Of a DNA stretch of 64,000 nucleotides, positions 23,253-33,783 are shown in pieces. The notes beneath the pieces were generated by a model. The model ran no database searches. It saw only the letters and a list, made by a program, of their open reading frames with translations, and was not told the DNA's origin. Every line of letters starts with the position of its first letter. The stretch's first letter is position 1. Position numbers and translations under genes: made by a program. This stretch comes from Agrypnia vestita (lineage: Eukaryota > Arthropoda > Insecta > Trichoptera > Phryganeidae), in contig JADDOH010024934.1 of assembly GCA_016648135.1 (NCBI GenBank), positions 186,001 to 250,000 on the forward strand, read 5' to 3'.

Positions 23253-23615
23253 CTAAAGACTAAAGCAACGCCAGAAGCCAGGAATGCGCGCGCCATTCGC
23301 AGTCAATGTCCGTAATGGGTTTGCCCCGAATAAACGGCTGTCCCAATTAACCGACGACCCAATTAGGCGGAATCCAACAAAAGCTGAAATATCGCCCGCG
23401 ATAAGGCGGCGCTCGTAGCCCAGTGGGCATGACGCTGACGTTTCATATGTGTCGTTTCGTTTCATATTGAGAATTGTATATGACATTAAAACATCGAGTT
23501 CACACACAAAAGTTAGCATTTTTGACACCTCCTTCTGTTCAAATGACGACTCTTCGAGTCCAGAAAGGATGGATTTTATCGCAGAGGCATCAAATAATTT
23601 GTAGAACATTGACAA
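23253..23615 (-). other. Open stretch upstream of the Tigger-type gene
   Basis: A 120-codon minus-strand frame. The half nearer 23615 is AT-rich (SILSGLEESSFEQKEVSKML), the half nearer 23253 GC-rich. No family is recognised and no splice sites are clear. It may be an eroded fragment of another element or the leader of the 22605-23135 gene. The evidence is weak. Confidence 0.2.
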
Positions 23616-23989
23616 GAATTTGTTAATAACTACTTATATGTAATAAAAACGTAAAAAATTTAATTTGTAAAAGGAGAATACGTTGACGTGGTGTCTTCTT
23701 CATTTGGAAAAAGATGGACACATATTATGGTAACACCCAATAATTCACCTAGCACAAGAGCTGGTCTCTTTTCGGAGAGGTACAGCGGAAAAAATTATAG
23801 ATTTAATAAACTATAATAACTGTAAGTTATATTACGAAATAAAAAATACATTGATAGTCAAGGGCGTACAGTGAAAACATCAAAGCATGATTTTTTCCTA
23901 AGTATATATTTAAAAAAAAACGGAAGTAAAGATATATCTCGTACAAGTATTTCATTGAAGATGTTATGGCTCAGATGAATAGAGAAAAA

Positions 23990-24255
23990 TAAGTTGTTAA
24001 AACAATAAAATAGGACATGTGATGAGACATCCAGAGAAATACGAGATCTTGCATCTCATAATGCAGGGAAAGATTGCCGGACGTCGGGGCCCTGGAAGAA
24101 GGAGGACTTCATGGCTGAAAAACTTGAGACAGTGGTTTGGCCAGTCTACTGTGGAGCTGTTCCGGGCCGCAGTAAACAAAGTCCGCATAGCCAACATGAT
24201 AGCCAACGTCCGGTAAACGGACAGGGTACGAGAAGAAGAAGAAGAAGTATTTCAT
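23990..24255 (+). pseudogene. Non-LTR RT 3' tail with (GAA)n end
   Basis: Reads GHVMRHPEKYEILHLIMQGK, then GPGRRRTSWLKNLRQWFGQS, then FRAAVNKVRIANMIANVR and stop, followed by AGAAGAAGAAGAAG. This is a clean 5'-truncated insertion of the same RT lineage as 7935-8410. It lies just downstream of a Tigger-type gene on the opposite strand. Confidence 0.85.
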
Positions 24256-24326
24256 AATATTCTGACAAATAAATTTTATACATATATACAAAAACAATTA
24301 GATAAAATAAATGAAAATTTACAAAC

Positions 24327-24899
24327 TTTGTCACAGTGAAAAACTTGTTGGGAAACAGAACCCTCGGCTTCCGCAAATTCCCCGAACTCGACGACAAAAT
24401 CATTAGCGGCATCTTCGTAAGCCCCGGCGCCCGCTCTTCGCCTCGCGACACCGCGGATGCCGATCCTCTTCTTAAAATTGTCGAACCAGCCGTGGCTAGC
24501 TTTGAACATGTCGCTTCCTCGGCTCGCTCCCGCCCCGCTGTTTAGGAGATCGGCGTGCGTCTGTTTGGCCTTTTCGCAGATCATCGCCTCGGACACGCTG
24601 CACCCGTCGCGCTGCTTTTCGATGATCCAGATCAAAAGAAGTTTCTCAACACGCTCCAGCGTCTCCGACCTTTGCTTGGTGATGGACTTCACTCCCTTCG
24701 CGACATTGGCGGATTTGATAGCGTCCCTGTTTTTCACGATCGTGGACACGGTCGTTCTCGGCATCCGGTACGCGGCGGCCAGGTCCCGAACGCGCTCGCC
24801 GCCTTCGTACCTCTCGACGATCTCTTTCTTCACCTCCACGGTGATCCTGACCATCTTCTTTGTCGCTGGGCCCCTCTCGCTGGCTTTCTTAGAACTCAT
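24327..24899 (-). CDS. Tigger1-like DNA-binding protein A
   Basis: ATG at 24899 (MSSKKASERGP). Residues about 18-65 form the first HTH (ITVEVKKEIVERYEGGERVR, DLAAAYRMPRTTVSTIV). Residues about 75-150 form the CENP-B-type HTH (TLERVEKLLLIWIIEKQRDG, ICEKAKQTHADLL, FKASHGWFDNFKKRIGIR). The match continues to SQQVFHCD, where the first catalytic Asp of the DDE core would be (normally DETG), and then stops: the next residues do not fit. A possible weak donor, AAA|GTTTGT at 24326, is in phase 0. The whole GC-rich ORF is intact. Upstream (24920-25110) is GC-rich leader. Homologous units lie at 29481, 44173, 53558 and 55913, all on this strand and clearly diverged from each other. Confidence 0.75.
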
Positions 24900-25139
24900 G
24901 GTTAGGGAATTTACAAAAAAATCACGCGGCGGCACGCAGAATCGGGTTATTCGCCGGCTGAGGAAGCGGCCGTACTGACGTCCGCGGGCAGTCGCGGCAA
25001 GGGTCCCCCCGCAATAACCGAACACAGCCGAACCCGAACGGAGTCGTATTCCGAACAAAGGTCTCGTACCAAACAAAATTTCCGCGTTCAAACAGGACGT
25101 ACATGAGTTAAGTTGGACTTATTCCAAAGCGGGCGTGTA

Positions 25140-25330
25140 GATCATTTCATATAAGCTCGCGATTGAGTTATTGTGGGTACAGTACGTAATATGCGCATTG
25201 TTTCGTTATGTTAAGATTACGGATACGCCCCTCTCGTATCCGTAATCTTAACACAACGAAACGATGATAAAGCTCATAATTGTGAATAACTTTTGTTTAC
25301 GTTTTAGAGCTTTCTGATTAATTGGATTCA
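25140..25330. repeat. Hairpin MITE family B, copy 1
   Basis: Shares TCATATAAGCT..GCGATTGAG, GTGGGTACAGTACGTAATA and a perfect inner stem (CGTATCCGTAATCTTAACA and its complement) with copies at 38018-38178 and 58357-58544. The right outer arm is damaged. Confidence 0.7.
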
Positions 25331-25729
25331 TTAATTTCAAACCTGTCAAACTAAAAACGTCAAAATTAGCGTAATAACAATGTTATGCAATAACTGTCAA
25401 GATACAGAAATAGTTTATTTAAGAACAGAAATTTATTGAATTCATTAATTTCAAATCTTTCAAAGTCAAAACATCAAAATTGGAGGCATTACAATGTTAT
25501 ATAATAACTGTCAAAATACATAAATAGCAATATTTTTTATTTCAGAAGACGGCCGACAAGCTTGCAGTAATTATTATTATGCGCAGGTTGATAGGTTTGC
25601 ATATTTAATATTGTATAAAATTAATATTTAAACTTAGGTGCACGATACCTCAGTTTGATCTAAATGTCGAATAATACCTCGTTGTTCAAGGAGTGACACT
25701 ACTAACGACATAATGTGAAGCGATATGAC

Positions 25730-26118
25730 GAAATTATGAAACACGCTCGGAATACAGAACAAACCAGAAGTCGCGCTCAATTATGGACTCCAACGAGAGC
25801 AAATTAAAATACTGAAAATGGTCTACAAACCTAAAAACTACAAACTCTAAAAACCCGACATCAACTGACACAGTTTACCGAATAACACAGCAATTAAAAT
25901 CGAAACACTAAAACTCATTCACAAGCTGGCAGATGGCGAAATACAAGAAGATATTAAATCACACAAAGTACACGAAAATCACCAACAAAACAGGATTATC
26001 ATAACTAATTTGTAATGGATTAAAATTATACAACGACCTACCACAACAGACCAAACAATTGACTAGTAACAATTTCAAAATAGAAGTGACAAAACTGCTG
26101 AAAATCAGCCAAATGTAA
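25730..26118 (+). pseudogene. CR1/jockey-like RT C-terminal remnant
   Basis: With stops in between, the plus strand reads IETLKLIHKLADGEIQEDIK, then CNGLKLYNDLPQQTKQL and SNNFKIEVTKLLKISQM followed by a stop. The GLKLYNxLP...FK..V..LL arrangement is the characteristic last segment of these RTs. It is an old fragment. Confidence 0.65.
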
Positions 26119-26139
26119 AATATGAAATGATTAAAATTT

Positions 26140-26392
26140 AATTTATATAAATTAACTTTGTAAACACCTCTTATTTATTGAAAAAATTCAACATGTTTCG
26201 AAACCAATGGCTTCTTCGTCAGGATAACAAAAATAAAAATAATAATTTATGAAAAGCCGAAGAAGCCATTGGTTTCGAAACGTGTTGAATTTTTTCAATA
26301 AATAAGTGGTGTTTACAAAGTTAATTTATATAAATTATAATTATGTCACCACAAAATAATAATTTTGCTATATTTGAAGAAGAAGTTATAAA
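26140..26392. repeat. Hairpin MITE family C, copy 1
   Basis: Arms contain TTTATTGAAAAAATTCAACA, CATGTTTCGAAACCAATGGC and the complement, and the right flank carries GTCACCACAAAATAAT..TTTTGCT. Same family: 30905-31135, 37797-38020, 38370-38520, 49128-49262. Confidence 0.8.
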
Positions 26393-26490
26393 ATGATTTG
26401 TTGTCCTTTTTTATTGCCTTATATTATTATTATTATATTATTATATTCATGTATGTAAAATGTTATTACTTTATCGTTAGACCTTACAGG

Positions 26491-26779
26491 CACAGAATAG
26501 TAAACATACAGTATTATGTCTTCATACAAACAGCCGAAACGACGCCCTTCGAAATCTCGGTATACTTCGGTCTGCGCGGTCGCCGCAGGGCTGCAGTAAC
26601 GTACGGACGCAAGCAGTGTGAGACGCTCCCGCGCATACATTTACATGACACCTTAAACCCTAAAGAGTCAGTCAATGAGCAGCCCCGGTGCGTGTTTAAC
26701 CAAGTTCAAGTACCAAGCTGTAGGTATTTATTTCAAGAACACTGCCGAGACAACATACTGTATACTTTTCTATACTGTG
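26491..26779. mobile_element. P-type MITE (both ends of a P element joined)
   Basis: Left end CACAGAATAG plus ATTATGTCTTCATACAAACA; right end, reversed, CACAGTATAGAAAAGTATAC. The left 150 bp matches the 5' end of the THAP-carrying P element at 46928-48634, and the right 100 bp matches its 3' end (reversed). It therefore looks like an internal-deletion derivative. A possible 8-bp duplication (CTTACAGG and TTTCAGGA) is poor. Confidence 0.65.
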
Positions 26780-27623
26780 TTTCAGGACTGCCATATTTTA
26801 AATAATAAAAAAATAATGATACTATCATATCCCGTACTGTGTCTAAAAACAATACGTACGTCTCTTTCTATTCTATGGTACGTCCCGCACCTACCCCACT
26901 TCCCGCCCGCGTAATGTTGCTAGCTCGGGAGCGGTTTCCCACTTTTTGGGGTAATCTCATAATACCAGAGACAAGATATTTAAAAAAAATATTCAACAAA
27001 TAATTTAGGCATAAGGTAGTTAACTAACGTTGTACACAACTACGCGACTAGTATTCAAACATTTCATACAGTTGCTGAAAATTCGATAATTAGACGTGTC
27101 CAACGTTTAGTTAGTTATCTTACATTAAATAAAACACGACTTCATAAGATAATTAATTTTATTATATACCCTTTTGTTGAGTCAGCTTTTTTTAAATATT
27201 GTCTTTTAGAATTTGAACTAATTTGGGGAGTTTTACATTTAGATAAATATTTTTCAATAACCGCATTTATAAGATTGTTTCTACGGCTTTCGACAATTTA
27301 TGTGGTTATCATTAACTAGAAATGTCATATTTTCCAATGAATTCCTTGAAAATTGAAATAACGATTGGAAAACTTTGAATATTTGAACTTATAACGAAAT
27401 CTTCCTTTGCAATTCTTCGGACATGCGCTTCACATATACAACATATGTCATAAAGATTCGGAGAAGGGAAATAAAGTCCGCCTCTAGTTTTTAAACGAAT
27501 AAGTTTGTGAAACCATAGGACATCGGATGCCAGCTAACACGAAATAAAAAAGCAAAATGCTTAATCAAATACACAAATTTACACATAATCAATTAAACAT
27601 AGAAATTAGACGCAGGTACGCAC

Positions 27624-28371
27624 ATTTTCCGATGTCGAAGATCCAGGTGTGTCCTTGTGTGACTCGTAAAATTCTGGTGTCAAGGCCAAATGCTGAAATG
27701 GCATATTATTATTAGATTATTCACATATTATTTTTTTATAATATACTAGCTGCTCCCGGTACGCGTTGCAATACCTCCTATATTTGTCAGAAACCTTCGA
27801 GGGCGTGCGTACAACAACTTAACAAAGTTTCGTCGTAATTAGATGAATGGTTTAGGAATGCACAGAAGACAAACAAATATTAATTTTTATATTATATGTA
27901 ATTAAAAATTCATGAAAATGCAGATCTATTTTATCTAATTTGGATAATACAGATAATTATTACGACTAACTAAATGTACCTTAGTTGGAATAGCTGCTTT
28001 GCTTAGTCTTTTCAAACCACATTTTGTGTCATAAAAATATTTCTGTTCAAAGTGAATCGAGCAAATTACACTTCGCTTTGGCGGTTTCCAAAACTCATCT
28101 AGCCGCGCTCTTTGTATGATATTCGTCCAGCTAGATTTTCTTTTTTCCTCAGCAGGGAAACTGAAATTCCACAGGTGCTTTATCAGGGGAAAGATATTGA
28201 GTATTATATGAAAAGGTATTCAATAAAAAGGTAGGGAAAATTTTCGATCACACTGGCAACACTCACAAAATGAACTTTTGAAAGCGCTACTTACAGATGA
28301 AATGTGATCCCATCCCGTTTCTTTGTAAGCCCAGCAGCATTTTTGCACGTAGGAACGACACACGACGGCAT
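27624..28371 (-). CDS. THAP zinc-finger protein, three exons seen
   Basis: Exon 1 is 28295-28371 (ATG at 28371, donor CT|GTAAGT, phase 2). Exon 2 is 27980-28160 (acceptor GGAATTTCAG, donor AAG|GTACAT, phase 0). Exon 3 is 27624-27692 (acceptor GCCATTTCAG, donor AAT|GTGCGT, phase 0). All junctions are in frame. Exons 1-2 give a complete C2CH THAP domain: CVVPTC, a GITFHLFP core across the junction, SSWTNIIQRARL, the CSIHF Cys-x2-His pair and the closing KAAIPT. Exon 3 encodes a Ser/Thr-rich linker (HLALTPEFYESHKDT). No transposase core or stop codon follows locally. THAP domains bind DNA in P transposases and THAP regulators. GC-rich DNA at 28380-28440 may be the promoter. Confidence 0.75.
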
Positions 28372-28689
28372 TTAAAATTAAACTCGATACTTGTACAACG
28401 CGTCGCAACACGGTGCGCGCAAAGGAGTGACTAACCGCGACTTAAGTGACTAAACTACTCTATTTAAGAGTAGTTTTTGTTTATTCAGTTTTAAGTGCGC
28501 TGGCCGTTTCTGGATTGTTCTGCATTCTGTGAAAACACGCCAACCGCACTCTACGCGTGGCGAGCGACTATTGGTCTGAAAGAAGCCCGAAATCCCCTCC
28601 ACTGACGATCTCACCAGGGTCGGACGCTGAATTCGCGTCACTATTTGGAGAAATTTGGTTTCCGTTTCATTTTTCTATTAACAAAACGA

Positions 28690-28880
28690 TATCGAAGTTT
28701 CACGTTTTACAAAGACATCTCTCATCTCACAACATGAGAGTGAGTTATATCGAAAATTAAATATTCATTCGCTTTGATACAAGTGAAATAAAATTATTAA
28801 AAAATTGCAAAAAATCTGGTTCAAATTTTTGGTTTTAATGATTTAATTTGACTTGTACCAAGCGAATGATTTATATTCGA
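28690..28880. repeat. Foldback MITE family, partial copy
   Basis: Contains one stem (ATTCATTCGCTTTGATACAA and its complement near 28855-28875) of the foldback family. Confidence 0.6.
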
Positions 28881-29036
28881 TATTCTGAATCTGTTCGAAA
28901 AAAAGTCTGACGAAAATCGAAGCAATTTTTCTCATAAGAAATAAAGTAAATCCATTTAATCCGTTGCAGACACCCAAAAATTTATATTTAAATATAAACT
29001 ATATTTTTATACACAGAAAAAATCATGCAATATATA

Positions 29037-29498
29037 CAGGTGTACCAGAGCTAGCAGTGGAAACTTGGTCGGTAGATTTCTGCCTATGTTTTGAGTCTAA
29101 AATGTTCAAGCAACCATGACCTAATATCAATAGTTATGGAGATATGCAATATCAAAAATTGCATTTTTTTTTTCAATATTCCCGACTTATTTTTTGCAAA
29201 AAGTTAACTACCATTACAGTATCTTATTTCGATTGTGAAAAAATTCATTCGCTAAAATTTACAATGTTTTTTAAAGTTTTATTGGAGCAAATGAATTTTT
29301 CACAATCGATAAGTTACTGCAATGATTGTTCAAGTTTTTTGCAAAAAATAAATGCAGAAATATTGAAAAAATGTCAACATAGATATTGCACATCTCCGTA
29401 ACTATTGACATAAGTTCACGCTTGCTCGAACACTTTACACTCGTAACAAAAGCAGGAATCTACCGGCCAAGTTTCTGCTGCTAGCTCTGGTACACCCT
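29037..29498. mobile_element. Foldback MITE with clear terminal repeats
   Basis: The best-preserved copy: left end GGTGTACCAGAGCTAGCAG, right end the inverted CTGCTAGCTCTGGTACACC, with GGAAACTTGG/CCAAGTTTC continuing inward and TA at both borders. It supplies the last few codons of the adjacent Tigger-type ORF, so it inserted directly behind the DNA-binding part. Confidence 0.8.
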
Positions 29499-29987
29499 AA
29501 ATGGGCTGTCCGAGCTCGCAGCTTCGCCACGCCTTACCACGCCGCGTATGCCAGTCCGCTTCTTAAATCTGTGGAACCAGCCCCTGCTGGCCTTGAACTC
29601 GCCGACAGAAGCGCTCGTGCCGGGCACCTTCGTCGCGAGATCCGCGTGCAGCAGCCTCGCCTTTTCGCAGATGATCGTCTCCGAAATACCGTCCCTCGCC
29701 GACTGCTTTTCCTTGATCCACACCAGCAAACACTTCTCGACGTCTTCGATCGTCTGCGATCTCTGCTTCGTCACCGCGTCCACCCCCTTCGCGAGATCGG
29801 CTTCCTTGATCTCCTTCTTCTTCACCAGAATGGAGCTGATCGTCGAGGGGGACTTCCCGTACCTCCTGGCCAGGTCGGCCACGCGTTCGCCGCTCTCGTA
29901 CTTCGCCACGAGTTCTTTTTTGAATTCTATCTTGTTTCGCGCCTTCTTTATAAAGTGGCTGACGATGGGAACCTTCTTCGGTCCCAT
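29481..29987 (-). CDS. Tigger1-like DNA-binding protein B, 3' end cut by a MITE
   Basis: ATG at 29987 (MGPKKVPIVSHF). First HTH at residues about 18-65 (FKKELVAKYESGERVADLAR, RYGKSPSTISSILVKKKEI). Second, CENP-B type, at about 75-150 (TIEDVEKCLLVWIKEKQSAR, IICEKARLLHADLA, FKASRGWFHRFKKRTGIRGV). It ends with GEAASSDSP, a conserved segment that in Tigger leads into the catalytic core. Here the remaining codons come from the foldback MITE at 29037-29498, giving 168 aa. The ORF is open and GC-rich and differs from copy A at roughly half its residues by eye. No DDE domain exists nearby. Confidence 0.75.
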   Translation of the reverse strand: MGPKKVPIVSHFIKKARNKIEFKKELVAKYESGERVADLARRYGKSPSTISSILVKKKEIKEADLAKGVDAVTKQRSQTIEDVEKCLLVWIKEKQSARDGISETIICEKARLLHADLATKVPGTSASVGEFKASRGWFHRFKKRTGIRGVVRRGEAASSDSPFRVYQS

Positions 29988-30196
29988 GGCGACTTATTAA
30001 TTGACGAACACAAAAACGACGGGTTATTAAGAAATGTTACGGACGAACGCGCGGAGCGACGCGCTCTCGACGAGGAGCGGACGAGGACTGAGCACGCACG
30101 CGTGGCACGCCCAGTGCGGGCGCTCCGTTCTGGGAACAGAGTGCCCGAGTCACGTGGGCGGGCGGACGAGTTCGGTGCGGACCATTTTCGACTCTG

Positions 30197-30296
30197 CGAA
30201 AACTGAGCAGAAGTCGACGAAAACCGAATCGTACGAAAACCGAATCATACGATAACCGGGGCGTACGAAAACCGGGGCATACGAAAACTGAGGCTC
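30197..30296. promoter_or_regulatory. 16-bp iterons upstream of Tigger-like gene B
   Basis: Five contiguous 16-bp units at 30217-30296 (ACGAAAACCGAATCGT, ACGAAAACCGAATCAT, ACGATAACCGGGGCGT, ACGAAAACCGGGGCAT, then ACGAAAACTGAGGCTC) and a sixth-like unit at 30197-30212. On the gene's own strand, two units read TTCGTACGATTCGG/TTCGTATGATTCGG, close to the core pattern of the mammalian CENP-B box (TTCG, four bases, A, two bases, CGGG). They lie about 230-300 bp upstream of a CENP-B-type HTH gene and may be its binding sites. Confidence 0.55.
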
Positions 30297-30904
30297 AAAA
30301 GAAATTCTATTAAAAAAAATTGACTATGAGCGCTGACTTTGAAAGGTAGATCTGGTTTATAGCCTGTACCTGAAACATTTTTTTAATTAAATAACAATAG
30401 GTACATAATAAATTCGTGAAAATTATAACAAAAACTGATTTAATATTGATATATTTATAGACACAATTCGGTTTTCATCGTAATTATTTTGTGCCTACTT
30501 AATTTGTAACCACACCCCCTTTTGACCCTCTCCCACAATAATCTGACATTTCTTATCCTGAAGAGTATTTGTATTAAAAATTAATCGTTGTAATCGATAA
30601 ATCACGAGCCTTTATACTTTATATACATAAGAGTGGATGGTCTACGAGAAAAACTGAAGTATTGAGTATATCACCAGTAAAAGGGCTACTCCCGAATCAA
30701 GTGTATGTGAAAGATCGCTTCATCGAATCTAAAATTAGCAAAAGTATTCATCGAACGATGAAGTGCACGATGAGTGATAGAAGTAACAAACTGGATTTCT
30801 TAATATTTCTACATAATTGAAGATTTTACTGGAGGAAGAATAAATCGTCTAATTTTTCAATGATGTATGAAATAATTAGATCATTTTTATTTTATTTATT
30901 TTCA

Positions 30905-31135
30905 TATAATTAATACAAATGAACTTCGCTTTCACCACTTTTGTATTGAAAAATATCAACACGTTTCAGAGCATGGCCCCTTCATGGGGATACAATTGTA
31001 TCCTAATGCATCCTGATGAAGGGGCCACGGGCTCTGAAACATGTTGATATTTTCAATACAAAAGTGGTGAAAATAATGTTCATTTATATATTTTAATAAT
31101 GTCACCACAAAATAATTTTGCTCTTTTTGAAGAAG
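30905..31135. repeat. Hairpin MITE family C, copy 2
   Basis: Arms CACCACTTTTGTATTGAAAA and its complement, inner stem GGCCCCTTCAT..ATGAAGGGGCC, and the family flank GTCACCACAAAATAATTTTG. Confidence 0.8.
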
Positions 31136-31198
31136 TTATTTATTTATTTTCATTTATTGTTTATGTGTTTAGATTGTAGAATTTCACTTGGGTATGTG

Positions 31199-31292
31199 TT
31201 ATTATTATTGAGTTCTGCGTAAACAGCTGTTTGAAAATCGCCTGTACTGAAATAATATTTTACGCAAACTAGTAGAACTCAATAATAATATA
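31199..31292. repeat. Small hairpin
   Basis: ATTATTGAGTTCTGCGTAAA is mirrored by TTTTACGCAAACTAGTAGAA plus CTCAATAATAAT. It has no coding content. Confidence 0.65.
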
Positions 31293-31299
31293 GATTAAA

Positions 31300-31925
31300 A
31301 TTAAATTAATTTCAAATTTCATAAAAAATAATTAGGAAACTACATAAACAATATTTTAATATTTAGACTTGATGTTTATTACTTATCTTTATAATCTATT
31401 GTCACTTAGTGTAGGTATTTCAATACCGGCTGCAAAATGCCGCAAAATCAAATTTCATAAAAAAATATACAATAATATTTTTAAAAAAGGGGAATTGGCA
31501 GTTCATGTCCGATAGGCTTCATATGTATATTTTTCAATTTTTTTTAATATGCCTGTTTTGATACATAAGTCGATCACAAACTCCAAACGCAGCCTCTGAG
31601 CCAGTGATAATTCCCTTCATTTCACTCACATTCATTCGCAATAAAACATCGGTTTGTTAAAATTAAAAATCTGATTATAATTATAAAAATTATAAAAAAA
31701 AGATCTTTAATATTAGCAATATAATAAAATTAAGCATTTAAATATATTTTTATATATTATATACATATATACGTTGAGAAATTCTTATTTATTATGTATG
31801 GTACTACCACCAAATCATTTCAATAGTTCATAATATTCGAATATATTCAATATCACAGTCGAGAAAATAACATAAAACATAAGTAGGCGTGCGCCTGAGG
31901 AACATGACATCGAATTATATATCGT
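31300..31925. other. AT-rich stretch, no gene
   Basis: Nothing was recognised on either strand beyond A/T runs. Confidence 0.5.
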
Positions 31926-31929
31926 AATA

Positions 31930-32215
31930 TACAGGGTTATTTGGAAAATATTAATAACCTCGCAGGACCCTGCCTTGATTATGAGTCGTTCAAGCAACCA
32001 TAATTATTAATTAAGGAGATATGTGACATTAAATTTAGCATTTTTTTTTTTAAACATTTCTGGCTTACTTTTTGTAAAACTAGACTATCATTACAGTAAC
32101 TTATATCTAATATGAAAAATTCATTTCCTTTAATACAAGTCAAATAAAATCTTCCAATTGGATTTTTTTCAGGGTTTTATTTATTTTTATTATAATGAAT
32201 GAATTTTTATTAAGT
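31930..32215. repeat. Foldback MITE family, partial copy near 32 kb
   Basis: Carries AGTAACTTATATCTAATATG, AAAAATTCATTTCC and TTAATACAAGTCAAATAAAA landmarks. It abuts the 3' side of the basic-protein gene. Confidence 0.6.
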
Positions 32216-32254
32216 ACGCTTTGCTCTTTTTTTGCAAACTATTTTTCTACTTAC

Positions 32255-32620
32255 TTGCTTTCTCACTGAAAGGTTTTCGGCTGACTCATCCGATCTGTCG
32301 GTGTATTTATCACTTGTTATATTTGTTGATAGCTTTTTCTTTTCTCTGTATTTTTTCGACGCTCTTTTCCAATCTTTCCTCTGCTTTCGCTTTTCTCGCT
32401 CGGTCATATCAGTAATGTTCACAACTTTATTTTCGGCTATCTTCTTTTTACAATATTCCCTGTCCTTAGCCCTTTTAATTTCTCTCTGCTCGTCGGTCAT
32501 CTTATCTAAAAACTTTCTTTTCCTAGCATTAGCCTTTTCTCTTTGGCGCAAATAAGCCGCACTATCCTTTTGGAGTATCTTTTTGGTACTCTTTTCATTT
32601 TTTGCGGCGGAAGTCTCCAT
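32255..32620 (-). CDS. Lys/Arg-rich coiled-coil protein, first coding exon
   Basis: ATG at 32620. The exon begins at 32624 after an acceptor (TTTTTTTAATAG), and a non-coding leader exon ends at 32969 with donor GTG|GTAAGT. The coding exon ends at a strong donor, CAA|GTAAGT (exon edge 32255), after 122 codons, phase 0; read through, it stops at 32210 (136 aa). The sequence is highly charged, with runs AYLRQREKANARKRKF, EQREIKRAKDREYCKKK and TEREKRKQRKDWKRASKKYR. Such EREKRxxRKxW...YRxKK segments occur at the start of some insect transposon-encoded proteins as I recall, but I cannot name the family. A nuclear, nucleic-acid-binding role is likely from charge alone. Confidence 0.6.
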
Positions 32621-32704
32621 ATTGCTATTAAAAAAATTCCAACAAGTATGTTAATTTATGGGAAATGATATACACACAACCACAACATCATCAACGAAAA
32701 CAAA

Positions 32705-33310
32705 ATCATAATTTCGGGAACTTCGTCGTCATTTCGAGAACGCGCCATCATGTCCCAGAACGTTCCCGAAATGACGATTTTAAATAAACGCGCGCGTCAT
32801 TTTAAAAGTGGCCATCTTGGACGCGGTGTGACACGGTCAATGTAAAATGTTTGAGGTTACTTTGTACTCTTAAAAGTATTTTATTAATATTTAAAACTAA
32901 TAAGCGCGTTCGCAAGTAGATGAACAATTGATGTACGCTCTGTGAATAATGAATTGAAAAGTACTTACCACTAGTAAGTAAGTAAATAATAAATTAATTG
33001 GCGAGAAACACTGACAGCCGGTTAGGCGACTGTATCTCCCACTACTGGGGTCAGTAACGTTATGGCTGCGTTCGCTTAAAATTATTTTCGGCCAATTACA
33101 GCTGCGTTCTCGAAAATGACGCAAGCGCTGTCGGACAAAATGTTTAAGGGAATTTCTATTTAAAATTAGAGTACTTCAAAAACTAATTTTTATTATAGAT
33201 AAAAATATACCGAATATAAGTGAGAAAAACTGTTAAATATCGTTAATTTAATTTAATTTTATGGAGATAGTTTTTAAAGATCGTACCTTAGGACGTTCCC
33301 AAAATGACTT
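32705..33310. promoter_or_regulatory. Repeated CGTTCYCGAAATGAC boxes around the basic-protein gene
   Basis: The 15-bp motif occurs as GTCATTTCGAGAACG (32728), CGTTCCCGAAATGAC (32761), CGTTCTCGAAAATGAC (33105) and CGTTCCCAAAATGAC (33294), with a shorter AATTTCGGGAAC at 32710. Two face each other as an inverted pair inside the leader intron. They flank the leader exon (32969-~33110) and could be operator-like sites or subterminal repeats of the element that brought the gene. Confidence 0.45.
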
Positions 33311-33499
33311 TCCATATGTATATATAACATACAAAATAAATTTCAAATTTAATTTATATTTGAAGCGTACGTATAATGTACAGTTAAAAATAATAAATTG
33401 TTGTATTTCATCATGTTCATTAATTTGTTGGCGATGTAAATTTCCACCTGGTGATTTTGAGCTATAAGCGTGGTAAATTTTTTTTTTCATCTTTACATA

Positions 33500-33710
33500 T
33501 AATTATTCTGTACGTGTGTATGTCACTGAATTCCTCCTAAACGGCTGCGCCGATTTTGATGAAATTTTTTGTGTGCGTTCGAGTGGGTCCCTGGATGATT
33601 TAGATTCACAACTGGACCCGGTAGGTGGCGCTGTAGTCGAGTTCTAGGATTCGATTCTAGGTTCGGGCAGGACAACGTCTGTCGAGTTCGCTAGTGTAAT
33701 ATAATTTTTT
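33500..33710. repeat. Interspersed non-coding repeat
   Basis: The segment TCCTCCTAAACGGCTGCGCC, GATTTTGATGAAATTTTTTG and GTAGGTGGCGCTGTAGTCGA is a pattern I know as a widely dispersed insect repeat of LINE or Helitron type. It has no ORF. Confidence 0.5.
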
Positions 33711-33783
33711 ATATATTATAGACGTTTTTTACATTATTGATATTTAGTTGGTGTCAGGAAGTTGTAAATCGTTTTCAGTATAT

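Noticed and set aside
24457..24978. Plus-strand 173-codon open frame
   Set aside because: It is the antisense shadow of the GC-rich Tigger-like gene A. Similar shadows at 22693-23151, 29548-30206, 40051-40590, 44269-44797, 53607-54155 and 55989-56558 were also dropped.
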